From the NCBI GenBank assembly GCA_043228905.1, contig JBHGNT010000017.1, forward strand, positions 11,160,001-11,224,000: a stretch of DNA of 64,000 nt. The letters run 5' to 3'. Position 1 is the stretch's first letter, and every line of letters starts with the position of its first letter. Below are positions 19,368 to 29,948 of this stretch, one piece after another. The notes beneath the pieces were generated by a model, which saw only the letters and a program-made list of their open reading frames with translations, did not search any database and was not told the origin of the DNA. The translations under genes were made by a program, and so were the position numbers. The DNA comes from Azolla caroliniana. Taxonomy: Eukaryota; Polypodiophyta.

Positions 19368-19809
19368 TGTTATTCCTTAGGGCCGGACAATGGCCTAACA
19401 CAGGGTGTCTACGGAAGACACTTCACCAAAGAGGTGCTACGGCGAGATAACTTAAGACACAATGATTAAGCGGACTTAATTGGTTACTTAGCAATATGGC
19501 ATTAGACTTGATACACGCGTATGATAGAACAATTAGTACAAAACGGTAATCAACACTTAAAGATAAAACAAGAAGCTCTATTAACTATCCGTCAAAGTTT
19601 TACAGTGTAACCGGGCCTTTATATAGGTCACCGGTGCTGAGTACAAAACGGTGCCAACCGGCACCTATTCGGAACTGGTCCGGATCCAGATCGGCATACC
19701 GATTCCGGTCCGTCTGTTCACGTCTCATAAACTACTTAATTATAATAGATTCCCAATAAACAACCCGTTTCACATTCTGGTCTTTAACTCCTTTGCCGTC
19801 CGGGTAACA
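19368..19809 (-). repeat. Element A 5' LTR
   Basis: 442 bp, TGTTATTCC...GGGTAACA on the + strand, followed by TTTTT (19810-19814). It contains clustered GGTCCGGATCC/ACCGGT-type short inverted motifs near 19630-19720. Confidence 0.92.
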
Positions 19810-19814
19810 TTTTT

Positions 19815-20480
19815 TACCAAGGGAACAAGTGGACCCCATGGAGATTTACTATAACGTATATAACCCATTTGTAAATAGTCCTTGAGTTGCATAGATACCT
19901 CATCCTCTTTGGATCGACTTAAGCGATAAGGAGGTATACTTATTGGTGCAACACCATGTACAATATCTATACGATGGTCTATATTACGTTTAGGAGGTAA
20001 TCCATGTGGTAGTTCACTCGGAAAAACATCATGAAAATCATGTAAGATGAACATCGAGTTGTTGTTGTTCAAAATATGATAATTGAACCGAGACATTATT
20101 GATATTGTAAATGTGAATGTCTAGATCAAGTACACAATAAAATAAAGTAGAACAAGACAACTCGGATATTGATGGAGAGGAAACAATCGAAAGAGATTGT
20201 TTTTTAACACGTTGAATAAAATGAGTACAATCGTTCAGTACAAAAGTAATTGAATGATGAACCTAATCAATAGATAAAGAAGAGTTTTTATTAAAAAACC
20301 AGGGATAACCCAGTATTACATTAGTGGTACAAAGATTCATTACATGGAAGTCTACTTCCTCTATATAAGTATCAATAGAAATTCCTAATGAATGAATCGC
20401 CCCGTTGATGTATTGTACTCTTCCATCAGCCAAGTTCACCCTATACATGTGATCACTTACGGTGGGTTGGATTCCCTATA
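19815..20480 (-). pseudogene. Gypsy-1 protease end and RT start
   Basis: Frames 19770-20096 and 20263-20448 together match Gypsy-2. LPHGLPPKRNIDHRID and YRLSRSKEDEVSMQL lead into RT ([14 protein letters not shown]). RVQYINGAI and [12 protein letters not shown] form the C-terminal protease part. It ends at 19815 against the TSD of element A and continues at 2434. Confidence 0.85.
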
Positions 20481-20481
20481 T

Positions 20482-21095
20482 CTAAGCCAAATGATCATTC
20501 ACAAAATTGTGTGAGTTTCTCGAATGAATTAAAAATTGTATGAGAGATCCATTGATATACCCGTTTGCACGTAGTAAATCATTGGGTCCCAATACATATT
20601 GAAGGAAAGAACATTGACAATTACTTAAACGATGTGTATAGACCTCAAGGACATTAGGAATCTGACCTTTATGGTATGCAACTTTTGCTTTGTTGTCGTG
20701 CTCTTTTCGTTGGAGCTTTCGACATTGTTCTTTTGTATGACCCTTCTTTTTGCAGAATACGCAAAAAGGATGATGTCGCTTACAATCGTGATCCATGAAT
20801 TCATTGGGTGCCTTGCGTTTCCCAACGAATTGCGGCTGCTTAGTCCCGGGCGTTTCGTTGGGTTTGTTATGGTCCTTCGAAGTGCGTTGATAGTGAACAA
20901 CTATTTCAACGGCCTCTTCGAAGGATTTTGGATCCTTATCGTGCACACTATCCAGTGATAGTCCGAATTGGGGATACCATTGACAAAACAAGCTATTAAC
21001 CAGTTGCCCCCTACTAGACCCGATTTTTGGATTTGGGTTTTAGCATGGTGAACATAGTCTTCTAGTGAGGAAAACTTCATGCTAGAGAGGTTCAT
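20482..21095 (-). pseudogene. Gypsy-1 gag C-terminal half with zinc knuckle
   Basis: Overlapping open stretches 20901-21095 and 20482-20991. A gag capsid end (NGIPNSDYHWIV, then DKDPKSFEEAVEIVVHY), a CCHC knuckle FCVFCKKKGHTKEQCRKL, and a degenerate protease start (LIHSRNSHNFVNDHLA; canonical DSGASH is altered to HSRNSH). The N-terminal gag is missing upstream of about 21100. Confidence 0.85.
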
Positions 21096-21114
21096 TAAAG
21101 CTTGTTGTCATTAT

Positions 21115-21589
21115 ATGTGTTAAGAGTCTATTACTAATCAATAAACCAAACTAAAGTAAAAGAAGGAAAATAAAATGGATAGAAGAACCCGTTCCACCCG
21201 ACCACCCCCGAGCTATGATCTAGACATAGCCAACCTACCACCAACGTCCCATACCGCCGGATATTAGGATGACTAATACCTTGGAAGAGATGAACACAAT
21301 CGTCGAGACGAAAGCCTAGCCCGCACCACTGATGTCTAAGACAGCAGCCTTCCGACATAATATGATTATGAGGGTAGCTAAGCCTCATATTTATACCTTT
21401 TCCTAGGCCCCTTGAATAAATGTGCCTTTCTAAAAGGCTCTCCATTCATTGGTTGTCCAAATCATGATAGTGCATGCACCTATCATTCCTTCCATCCAAT
21501 TAGTAGTCCCCTTTTCAACATTAGTGAACATACCCTTCACTAATGTAAATATTGGGAGCTACCCTCACCAACGTTATGTGTACATAACA
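21115..21589 (-). repeat. LTR-like segment between Gypsy-2 and Gypsy-1
   Basis: After the Gypsy-2 polypurine tract (minus strand AAGTAGGGGAGTA, 21590-21602), sequence starts TGTTATGTACA, like the start of a gypsy 3' LTR and like the Gypsy-F LTR start at 34188. It runs into Gypsy-1 gag without a recognisable PBS. The left boundary is uncertain. Confidence 0.5.
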
Positions 21590-21596
21590 TACTCCC

Positions 21597-22945
21597 CTAC
21601 TTCAAAAGATTGCACTCTTGCAATATAAAGTGAGGAAATTGTGCCTTAAGAGTATGCTCGCGTTCCCATGTGGCATCATCAATAGGTTTTTCCATCCATT
21701 TGATCTTGAATAGCCGAATCTCTTTAGACAATAAACGTTTAGTACGAGAATCAAGAATTCGTTCAGGAACATGACGTTTGTAAGAGAAATACTCTAATGT
21801 TACAAGATCTTGGATTGTGATGGTGTTCTCACTAGAGCCTAAAAATGGTTTTAGACGACTAACATGAAAAACAGGATGAATACCGATGTTGCGGGGTAAG
21901 GCAAGGCGATAAGCAGATGACCCAACCCGCAACCCGCTTAAGGATTTCAAATGGGCCACAATATCATGGGGTTAACTTAGCGCACTTACCCGTAGACAAT
22001 GACATAGAGTAAGTAGGGACATGCAAAAAAACTTTTTGACCAATAGTAAATGCATGAGGACGTGTATCCTAATCAGCATAAAATCGAACACAATCTTGAG
22101 CTGTCTTGACATTCTCTTTGGCAATATGCAACATTTGGTTCATGTCTTACAAAAATGGGGTGTGTATTGTCTAATGTATCACGATGAATCGTGACATCAA
22201 ATGGGGCACATGGCTGAAAACCATACATCAACGTAAAAGGACTATATCCAATGGATGTATGTTTAGAGCTATTATAGACAAATTCTAAGATATGAAGGTA
22301 TTACTCCCACTTAGAAGGCGTTTTTGCTACATAAGCTCGAAGCATGTCCTCAATAATTTGATTAACTCGTTCAGTTTTTCCATCAGACTGAGGATGATCT
22401 GCGAAACTCATGCTAAACGTAGTTTCTAGTTTCTTAAAGACTTGAGTCCAAAAGTCACTAGTAAACCCGGAATCTCAATCTCTAACAATATCCATCGGTA
22501 ATCCATAAAAACGAAATAACTCATCAACAAATTGATAAGCCAATTGTTGAGCAATTACCGTGGTTTTGGTAGGAATAAATCTAGGCAATTTTGTTAGTTT
22601 GTCAACGACAACCCAAATGGCATCATGACCCCTCTGTGTACGAGGTAAACTAACAATAAAATCCATTGAGATACTTTCCCATATGTTGTTGGGAATATCT
22701 AAGGGATGTAAAAGACCAACAGCTTTAAGTCATTCCGACTTATTAATCTGACATTAGAAGCATTGAGTTACGTATTTATGCACTTCAGAGTGCATCTTAG
22801 GTGAGAAAAAAGTACTCGAGATGACAACGAGTGTGTGTTGTATTCCAGGATGACCAGCAGATGGTGCATCATGACAATCATGAAGAATTTTCTGTTTTAC
22901 GTTTGGTAAATCTGGAACACAGACCTTTCCACTACGGTAGAGCAA
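21597..22945 (-). pseudogene. Gypsy-2 integrase with C-terminal chromodomain
   Basis: Zinc region at 22754-22945 (HDCHDAPSAGHPGIQHT). Core start at 22475-22666 (MDFIVSLPRTQRGHDAIWVVVDKLTK, with the first Asp replaced by the VVVDK context). The second half is frameshifted. The terminal 121 codons (21597-21959) hold the SH3-like GPFKV remnant HPVFHVSRLKPFLG and a chromodomain: VPERILDSRTKRLLSKEI and KIKWMEKPIDDATWE. This chromodomain marks the element as a chromovirus, whose integrases are thought to be steered by histone marks. Confidence 0.88.
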
Positions 22946-22998
22946 ACCATTTGTAATGGGAAAGGTCGCCTTCGAGGGTAGGGTGCTAGTATCGGCAT

Positions 22999-24033
22999 CT
23001 AAACCAGATTCGGCTTTCGTCCAATATTTCGAAAAATAATTGTCATCAAGGTATTTCCCTCGAAGGTGATCAAAAGATCAGATTTTATTTCCGTGAAGCT
23101 AAGCATGTTAACTTCTTTAATGCGACTAAGAGCATCCGCAATAGTGTTCATAGAACCCTTGCGAAACTGTATGGAAAAATTAAAATCTTGCATAAGGTCA
23201 GCCTAACGGCCTTTACAACCAACAAGATCTGGCTGGTCACAAAAATACTTCAATGATTGATGGTCTCTTGTAACCACAAATTTATTTCCATAGAGATAGT
23301 GCCTCCATGTTTTAAGTGCATGTATTACCGCAAACAACTCTTTCTCTTGGACTGAATACCGAGATTGAGCAGCATCAAGCTTCTTACTTTCAAAAGCAAT
23401 AGGGTGACTGCCTTGATAAAGAACGGCACCAATAGCATAATCACTAGCATCGGTTTTGATTGAGAAAGGCTTAGAAGGGTCCGATAATAGAAGAGTGGGA
23501 GCTAGACACACATGCTCTTTGAGTGTCTCCAATGATTTGTCAAGTTGTTCATTCCATGCAATTGCTTTGACAAACTTACGTGGATGACCTTTTAAAAGGC
23601 TAGTTAATAGCGTAGTCAATTTGGAATAGTTACGAATTGATTTTCGTAAAAATCCAACAAACCCTAAGAATGATCGCAGTTCACGAATATTACGAGGAAT
23701 GGGCCAAACTTTAACCTTTTCAATATGAGAAGGTTCAATTTCAACACCATTTTCCATTATTAAATGACTTAGGTACACAATAGATTTTTGGAAAAAATCA
23801 CATTTTGAATGTTTTGCATAGAAAGAGTTGTCACGCAACTTTTGCAAAACAAATCGAACATGTTGAACATGATCTTGCAAGGTACGGTGATATATCAAAA
23901 TATCATCCAAGAAGACGACAACAAAATCACCGAATTGATCTCGGAAAACGGCATTCATCGTTTGTTGGAATGTGGCTGGAGCATTAGTCAACCCGAAAGG
24001 CATGACTAAAAACTCATAATGGCCATAGCGCAT
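22999..24033 (-). pseudogene. Gypsy-2 reverse transcriptase and RNase H
   Basis: 276 codons (23203-24033): MPFGLTNAPATFQQ, catalytic FLDDILIY, HSKCDFFQKSIVYLSH, GFLRKSIRNYSKLT, then RNase H FSIKTDASDYAIGAVLY, VQEKELFAVIHALKTWRHY and RDHQSLKYF. Further RNase H (IADALSRIKEVN) is at 22999-23193 after a frame break. Catalytic residues of both domains are present in this copy. Confidence 0.9.
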
Positions 24034-24086
24034 ACGAAAAGCGGTTTTAGGAATATCATCCTCCGCAATGCGAATCTGATGATAAC

Positions 24087-24968
24087 CTATCCGTAAGTCA
24101 ATTTTTCGTAAAATATCGGGGGGCCATGCAAACGATCAATCAAATCATCGGCACGAGGTAACGGATATGCATTTTTAATTGTCATTTTATTCAAACGGCG
24201 ATATTTGATACACATTCGCCATGAACCTTCCTTCTTCTTGACTAATAGAACTGGCGCACCCCAAGGTGATTTACTATACCTAACATGGCCCATACTTAAG
24301 TATTCCTTAAGTTGTTTAGCGATCTCATCCTCTTCTAATCGACTAAGTCGGTAAGGTGGAATGCTCACAGGAGCAGCACCAAGAATGAGTTCAATTTGAT
24401 GGTCCACATTACGTTTTGGTGGTAAAGTAAGTGGCAATTCGTTAGGAAACACGTCTTGAAAATCGTCTAAAATAGAGTCGAGTAATCGTTGTTCATAATG
24501 TGGTAATTGTGTGGCGTCAATATTAAAATAATAAAATTGAAGCGCAGGATCAATTACACACGAATAAATTAATGAACTTGAATACTCACTTAAAGATTTA
24601 GAAGACACAAGTGAACGAGAAGGAAGTTTGGAACATTGAATAAAATGTTTACAATTATTACGTTCAAACGTGATTGAGTGATTAACCCAATCAATGGACA
24701 AAGAAGGGTTTCTATTAAAAAACCAAGGGTATCCTAAAATGACATCTGCAGATTGTAGTTTCATAACATGAAAGTCAAGCTTCTCCAAATAGGTATCTAT
24801 TTGAATTGGCAATTGACAAACAATGCCACTGATGTATTGAAGGCTTCCATTTGCCATGTGAACTTGATAGATATGATCACTTGCGTTTATGTTGACGGCT
24901 TCCTTAAAAGTTGTGGGGTCCTTGTCATGGACAATCCAATGGTAATCCCCATTAGGAATACCATTCAA
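24087..24968 (-). pseudogene. Gypsy-2 gag-protease-RT fragment with internal deletion
   Basis: 293 open codons. Gag capsid end ([20 protein letters not shown]) is fused directly to the late protease ([20 protein letters not shown]). Relative to Gypsy-1, roughly 150 codons holding the CCHC knuckle and protease active site are missing, yet the frame is kept. It continues through [20 protein letters not shown] to the RT start [29 protein letters not shown] and KYRRLNKMT. Confidence 0.85.
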
Positions 24969-25033
24969 AAAGCAAGCAACAAACCATTTCTCACCCGTAA
25001 GTCCCGATTTTTGGTGACCTTAACTACTGGGTC

Positions 25034-26620
25034 TTAGACTCCTACTAGGAGTTGTGGCGACAGAAGACCTAGACCTAGAGCAGCTAGATGTAAAGACGGG
25101 CATTCCTACACGGAGATCTAGGAACTCCCTCCCTCTAAGGCCGCGTCCTAGGACCCGCGGCCGGTTTCTGTGGATAGTGTTCATGAAATGCTCGAACTAT
25201 GTCCAGGGCATGCTTGAGATGGTGTGCCAGCTTCCATGTTGCTTCGGATATTGGGCACCCTTTCCAGAGGATAAGGTATTGAAGTTAACAATGAAAGAGT
25301 CGAGAATTTGGTTGACCAGTAGTTAAGATGACCACCCTCAGAATCCTACTAGGAGTTGTGGCAACAAAAGACCTAGAGCTAGAGAAAGTAGATGTAAAGA
25401 CGACGTTCCTACACGGAGATCTAGAAGAAGAAATTTACATGTCTCAACCGGCAGGCTTCACGGCAACATGGGAGGAAAGTCAACTCATATGCCGCCTGAA
25501 GAAAAGTATCTATGGCTTTAAACAAGGGCCGAGGATGTGGTACCAGAAGTTCGACTCCAACATCAAGTAGCTTGGATACCGCCGATCGTACTCCGACCCA
25601 TGCATGTACATTCGGCAATTGGCCGACGAGTCAAGGATTTATCTGATCCTATATGTTGACGACATGTTGATTGTAGGAAGCAATCAAGAAGAGATCGGAA
25701 AGCTGAAGCAGAGCCTTCATGATAAGTTTGCAATGAAGGAACTCAAACAAGCCCGTCACATACTAGGCATGAGGATCGAGCGAAATCGGACGACCAAGAC
25801 TCTCCGACTCTCCCAGTTCGACTATATCTGAAAGGTGTTAAAGCGCTTCAACATGGAGAATGTGAAGCCAACACCAACATTGCTTGCGATGTTGATCTAA
25901 CTATCAGACAGAGACTCTCCTTTGACGGACAAGGGAGAGAGCTTAATGGAAAGATGCCCTAAGCATCGGTCATAGGAAGTATCATGTACACAATGGTGGC
26001 GACCCGACCCGACCTAACCTATGTCGTAGGGGTGGTCAGTCGGTACATGTTGAATCCAGGACAGAAGCATCGGGAGGTCGTCAAGCACATATTTAGGTAC
26101 CTAAGAGGGACCGAAGATACACAGCTAACTTTCGGTTTGACAACCTCAGCCGAAGTCAAAGGCTACACTAACTCCGACTATGTCAGCAATACGGACAATC
26201 GGAAGTCAACATCAAGCTATATCTTCACCTATGGTGGCGGTACTATATCATGGAGGTCGAATCTTCCAGAGTGCACGGCCCTGTCGACCACAAAGGCCGA
26301 GTACATAGCAGCATCAAAGGCAACAAAAGAAGAGATCTAGTTGCACCGACTAACTACTGATTTCTTAGCTACAAACCGAAATGACCAATCAGTGCCGACC
26401 ATCTATTACGACTCACAGAGCGCAATACACCTCATCAACAATCCTGTCTATCACGCGAAGACAAAGCATATTGAGGTGCGGTATCATCACATCTGGGAGC
26501 TCATAACCGAGAAAAGGTTCAAAGTCTAGAAGATCGAGACTGAGGTGAATATCGTTGATTGCATGACTAAGCCATTCCCAGATCAACTCTTTGGAACACT
26601 AAGGACAAAGATGGGATTGT
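25034..26620 (+). mobile_element. Copia E, 5'-truncated RT/RNase H half
   Basis: Plus-strand Ty1/copia remnant starting in RT. It has LEKVDVKTTFLHGDLEEEIYM, SIYGFKQGPRMWY, catalytic YVDDMLIVGSN (25604-25831), MYTMVATRPDLTYVVGVVSRYM, and RNase H STTKAEYIAASKA and HAKTKHIEVRYHHI, ending KPFPDQLFG. Stops at 25568, 25829, 26338 and 26527 break it. A copy of about 95 bp of the RT start (25036-25130) precedes the main copy (25341-25430), with about 200 bp of unrelated sequence between. Confidence 0.88.
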
Positions 26621-26845
26621 GACAAGTGATTGAGCAGAAGAAGGCCGAACAAGGAGCAGAAGGTAAGTCGAACCAATTCACTTAAACAAGTCAATCTGAC
26701 TAACTTAGTCGAACCAAGCTAGACATTGAACACATCTCTGCCGACTCAATCACATGCTAACTGTCTTGTAAATATAAACTTAGATTAATTTTGTAATCTA
26801 GGTTCACGGGGGAGATAACCCCAAACACTTGTACATGTAGGAATG
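26621..26845 (+). other. Copia E 3' untranslated region up to element B
   Basis: Non-coding. A PPT-like CACGGGGGAGAT (26814-26825) is followed by AACCCCAAACACTTGTACATG. A 3' LTR may begin at TGTACATG (26830), interrupted 16 bp later by element B. The last five bases GAATG (26841-26845) are the element B target duplication. Confidence 0.5.
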
Positions 26846-27331
26846 TGTTATTCCTTATGGCCGGACAATGGCCTAACACAGGGTGTCTCCGGAAGACACT
26901 TCACCAAAGGGGTGTTACGGCGAGATAACATAAGACACAACGATTAATTCGACTTAATTGGGTAATTAGCAATAAGGTATACACTTAATACATGCGTAAG
27001 ATATAACAATTAATACAGAATGGTAATCAATACGTGAAGATAAAACAAGAAGCTTATATTAATTCTCCGTTAAAGTTATACATTGTAACCGGGCCTTTAT
27101 ATAGGTCACCGGTGCTGCTTACAAAAACAGTGCTGCTTACAAAAACAGTGCCGCTTACAAAAACGGTGCCAACCGGCACCTGTTCGGAACCGGTCCGGAT
27201 CCAGATCGGCATACCGATTCCGGTCCGTCCATTCACTACATAATTATAATCTACTTTACTTAATTAAAATATATTCCGAATAACCATCCCTTTCACATTC
27301 TGGTCTCTGCACCTTTGTCGGCCGGGTAACA
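26846..27331 (-). repeat. Element B 3' LTR
   Basis: 486 bp, TGTTATTCC...GGTAACA. It holds three copies of an approximately 19 bp unit (TGCTGCTTACAAAAACAG) at about 27111-27168, where the other LTR has one. Confidence 0.92.
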
Positions 27332-27504
27332 CATGGCACGCCCGTGGGACAGTACCTTGTACGTCGAATCCCACTATCCGACCCTTAGCCTTCGTCCAAG
27401 ATATCCAGAATACTCTACTCCAGGGTATCCAATGGTTGTTCGAAACTCTGTTGTTGCTGTTGTTGTGGCTGTTGTTGTGGCTGCCATTGTGGTTGTTGTT
27501 GTTG

Positions 27505-29560
27505 CTATGGCTGCTGTTGTTGTTGTGGATGCGGCTCCTCCGACTGTTGCTCCTGACAGGGCATCTGTTCAGCACCCGGTACTGGCGGTTCTGGCGGTGA
27601 TTCCTCTGTTAGCTGCTCCGCCGGATTTGACTCCGGTTGACTCGCCCCGGCCTTGTCTCCGTCTGGTCCTTGCTCCGGTGATGGCTCCTCATCGCTGAGG
27701 TTGACGGTCGTCGCCTGCTTTGCTTTTTCTCTCCGTAGCCTGGTCCGCTCATAGCTCTCAAACTGGATTTGAGCATCCAGTCGATCATCATCTAGCTGTG
27801 CTACAAGTTGCCGAACCACTGTTGACTGCTCCTCCGCCATAGTTACAAAATCTTCGGCTAACTCATCTCTTACGGCGGTGAAGTCCTCCTTCGTTAGCAT
27901 GTAGCAGTCGTCGCCATCCTTCTTCCGGTTTTCCACGTCCGCCTGTAGCAACTGGAGCTCAGCTGTGTGCTTTTTCCATTTGTCCCACCATTGCGCGGAC
28001 CTCTCGTCAATCAAGCGTTTGGTCTTGTTTCTCCATGCCTGGACAATGAACTGGATCCGCTCCAATCCCATCTTCGATTTATCCTCCGCGGCTTGTCGTT
28101 CGTCCTTCAACTGCTTGATCAGTGCAACCGTATCCACCTCCTGCTCCCGGTAATGTGACAATTGGGTTTGATAGGTTTTCTGCAGCCTTTGCAAGACCAT
28201 CGTTGTTCTTTCCTTCTCTTCATAATGCTGCTTATGCAGCTCCATCCGTTCTTGCGCGGCTTCCTCGAGCAGCGTGGTTCTTTCGTCCCGTTCCTCCGCC
28301 AGCGCCGTCTCAACTCTATGCACCTCCTGCCGGAACTCTGCCATCTTCTCCTGTTGTTTCTGATGCTCCATATCCAGGTGCTTGTAGTCCCGGTGCAGGT
28401 GCTCAAAATCATCGGTCTTCTACTTCAGTTTTTGGTTGAGTTGCCGGCGAGCGCAATCTTCCCGGTCCTTCTGCTGACGGAGTTCTTCTTTCAGCCTTTC
28501 AATCTCTGTTTCCGCCATCCGTCGCAGCTTCTCCTTTTCTTGCAGCGCTTTCTCTTTCTCCTCCTTCAGCCGGTCATAGCCCTGATGTCCTTTCCATAGA
28601 TTCTCTTTTGCCCGGCGGAGGTTCTCAACAGTCTTTCATTGCTCTTCTTCTGCCGCTTTCTTCAAGTCCCGCTCTCGGGTGCATAATGCTTCCTGTGCAG
28701 CCAGTTCATCTCTTAATTCAGCAAGCTCTTTTGCTTGTGCCACCACTATCTCCGGAACTGTTTCCGTCTCCGGGGTCTTATTGCTATGTACAGGTGCCGG
28801 TGCTTCTTTATTTTGTACCTCTACTAGAGTCACCGGTGCTTGGAGCTGTGGTCCGGTTAACGCCATTTTGGCCAATTCTTCTGTGGCCAAGTCCAAGTCT
28901 TGTTCTAGGCTCCGGATCCTTGACCCGGCCGTCTCTAGTTCTCCGGTTGTGACGAGCAATCGGTCCATCTACGCTTTCTCTTCCGCCTCTGTACCACCCC
29001 GGCAATCTGTTCTCCAATCCATCGGAGCCATTGGCTGCCGGTGCCCTGTTGTTGTGTCTGCCCGGAGGGTTGGCTGTTGGTGTCACTAGCCAGTGGTCGG
29101 TTTTGTCCAATTGCGTCGAGCTGCAACTCTGGCTCTTGTTGGTGACCACTTTGCCGTTCTGGTTGCGGCTCCGTTGGCTGCTCTGCCTCTGAATGCTCTT
29201 GGCCTGCTGGTGGGTTCGGCAACTGTATTTCCGGCCCTTGCATTTCGGGTCTTGCCGTATCCTGACGCGCCGGTAGAGGTTGTTGTGCAGGGAGCTCTGT
29301 GACCAGTTCTGTCCGAACCGGTTCCGGTTCCATCCTTGGTGTGGGCTACTCAGGGCGGGGTACCGGCGTTCCATCCTTCTTTGGATCCGAACGCACCCCG
29401 GCATGTTCGGAGGTGCTTGCCTTCTGGCGCCGCTGGAGGTGCTCTAACGGTTCCTCCTCCGCTTCCTCCTCCTGAGTCACGATGTTGATTTTCGCTACCA
29501 AGGGGTCCGGTGCTTGTTGAACCGGTCGGCTAAGCCTGATCTTGATTGGCCATACCGGTG
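27505..29560 (-). pseudogene. Element B coiled-coil third ORF
   Basis: The best-preserved copy of the extra ORF. An uninterrupted 288-codon stretch (27505-28371) is almost wholly charged helix: FRQEVHRVETALAEERDE, YQTQLSHYREQEV, GLERIQFIVQAWRNKTKRL and SAQWWDKWKKHTAELQLLQ. The C-terminus is rich in Pro, Glu and Gln. Upstream (28372-29560) the linker (EAEQPTEPQPERQSGHQQ) and another helix (28636-28968, LRDELAAQEALCTRERDLKK) continue in neighbouring frames with few breaks. The N-terminal domain seen in element A (10196-10869) is deleted. Function is unknown. Oligomerisation through the coiled coil is a reasonable inference. Confidence 0.7.
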
Positions 29561-29567
29561 GCTCCTC

Positions 29568-29924
29568 CTACGTTTCCGCTTGACGTTTCCTATTGGCGCA
29601 CCCACCTTGGTCACTTATGAGCTCTATCGGACATCCATATCGGCACCAGATGCATTCATATAAAAAAAATTCCGTGGATGTCGCGGTGTTGTCGTGTAGT
29701 GCTTTGGCTTCCACCCATTTCGTGCAATAATCCGTAGTGATGATCACATACCGGTTGCCGGTTCTCATTGACGATGGTTTGAACGAAACGACAAAATCTA
29801 GCCCCCACTTCTGAAATGGTTCAAACGGTAGCACGGGCTGGTGAGGCATTCTGGCTTGTTCGGTTGGTTGGCCCATTCGTTGACATAGGTCGCATTCTTT
29901 AGCGTACCGGACTGCATCCTTCAA
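29568..29924 (-). pseudogene. Element B integrase, truncated by deletion
   Basis: 118 codons collinear with element A integrase from CDLCQRMGQP through TDYCTKWVEAKAL to LISDQGG. It then switches to CANRKRQAET, sequence that in element A belongs to the third ORF region (about 10190-10220). The second acidic residue is present and the third is lost. Confidence 0.88.
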
Positions 29925-29948
29925 TGTTGTCGGCCACCATAGTCCACT

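Larger units (their letters stand above)
2435..19809 (-). mobile_element. Element A: long gypsy LTR retrotransposon with third ORF
   Basis: Complete but degenerate Ty3/gypsy element on the minus strand. LTRs of about 441 bp (2435-2789 plus 6311-6396, and 19368-19809) begin TGTTA and end TAACA, and the TSD is TTTTT (2430-2434 and 19810-19814). Minus-strand order is: LTR, PBS-like site, acidic leader, capsid/nucleocapsid, protease, [Copia D], RT, RNase H, integrase, and a further ORF coding a coiled-coil protein before the 3' LTR. The long gag and the PBS beginning TGGCGAC suggest a Tat-like lineage, but I cannot place it firmly. Confidence 0.9.
310..21110 (-). mobile_element. Gypsy-1, chromovirus-type gypsy element split by element A
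   Basis: A minus-strand Ty3/gypsy copy in two pieces: pol 3' half at 310-2434, and gag-protease-RT start at 19810-21110. The reading across 2434|19815 joins the segment just before the RT core, as comparison with Gypsy-2 (around 24200-24270) shows. The interruption is element A, flanked by TTTTT. Domain order along the minus strand is gag, CCHC knuckle, protease, RT, RNase H, integrase. Many stops and frameshifts break it. The gag N-terminus is missing and homology stops within integrase near 310. Confidence 0.85.
21597..25030 (-). mobile_element. Gypsy-2, chromodomain gypsy copy
   Basis: Same family and orientation as Gypsy-1. Minus-strand order is gag fragment, protease fragment, RT, RNase H, integrase, chromodomain, PPT. 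The 5' end is cut at about 25030, where Copia E starts. An internal deletion removes the zinc knuckle and protease active site. Confidence 0.88.
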
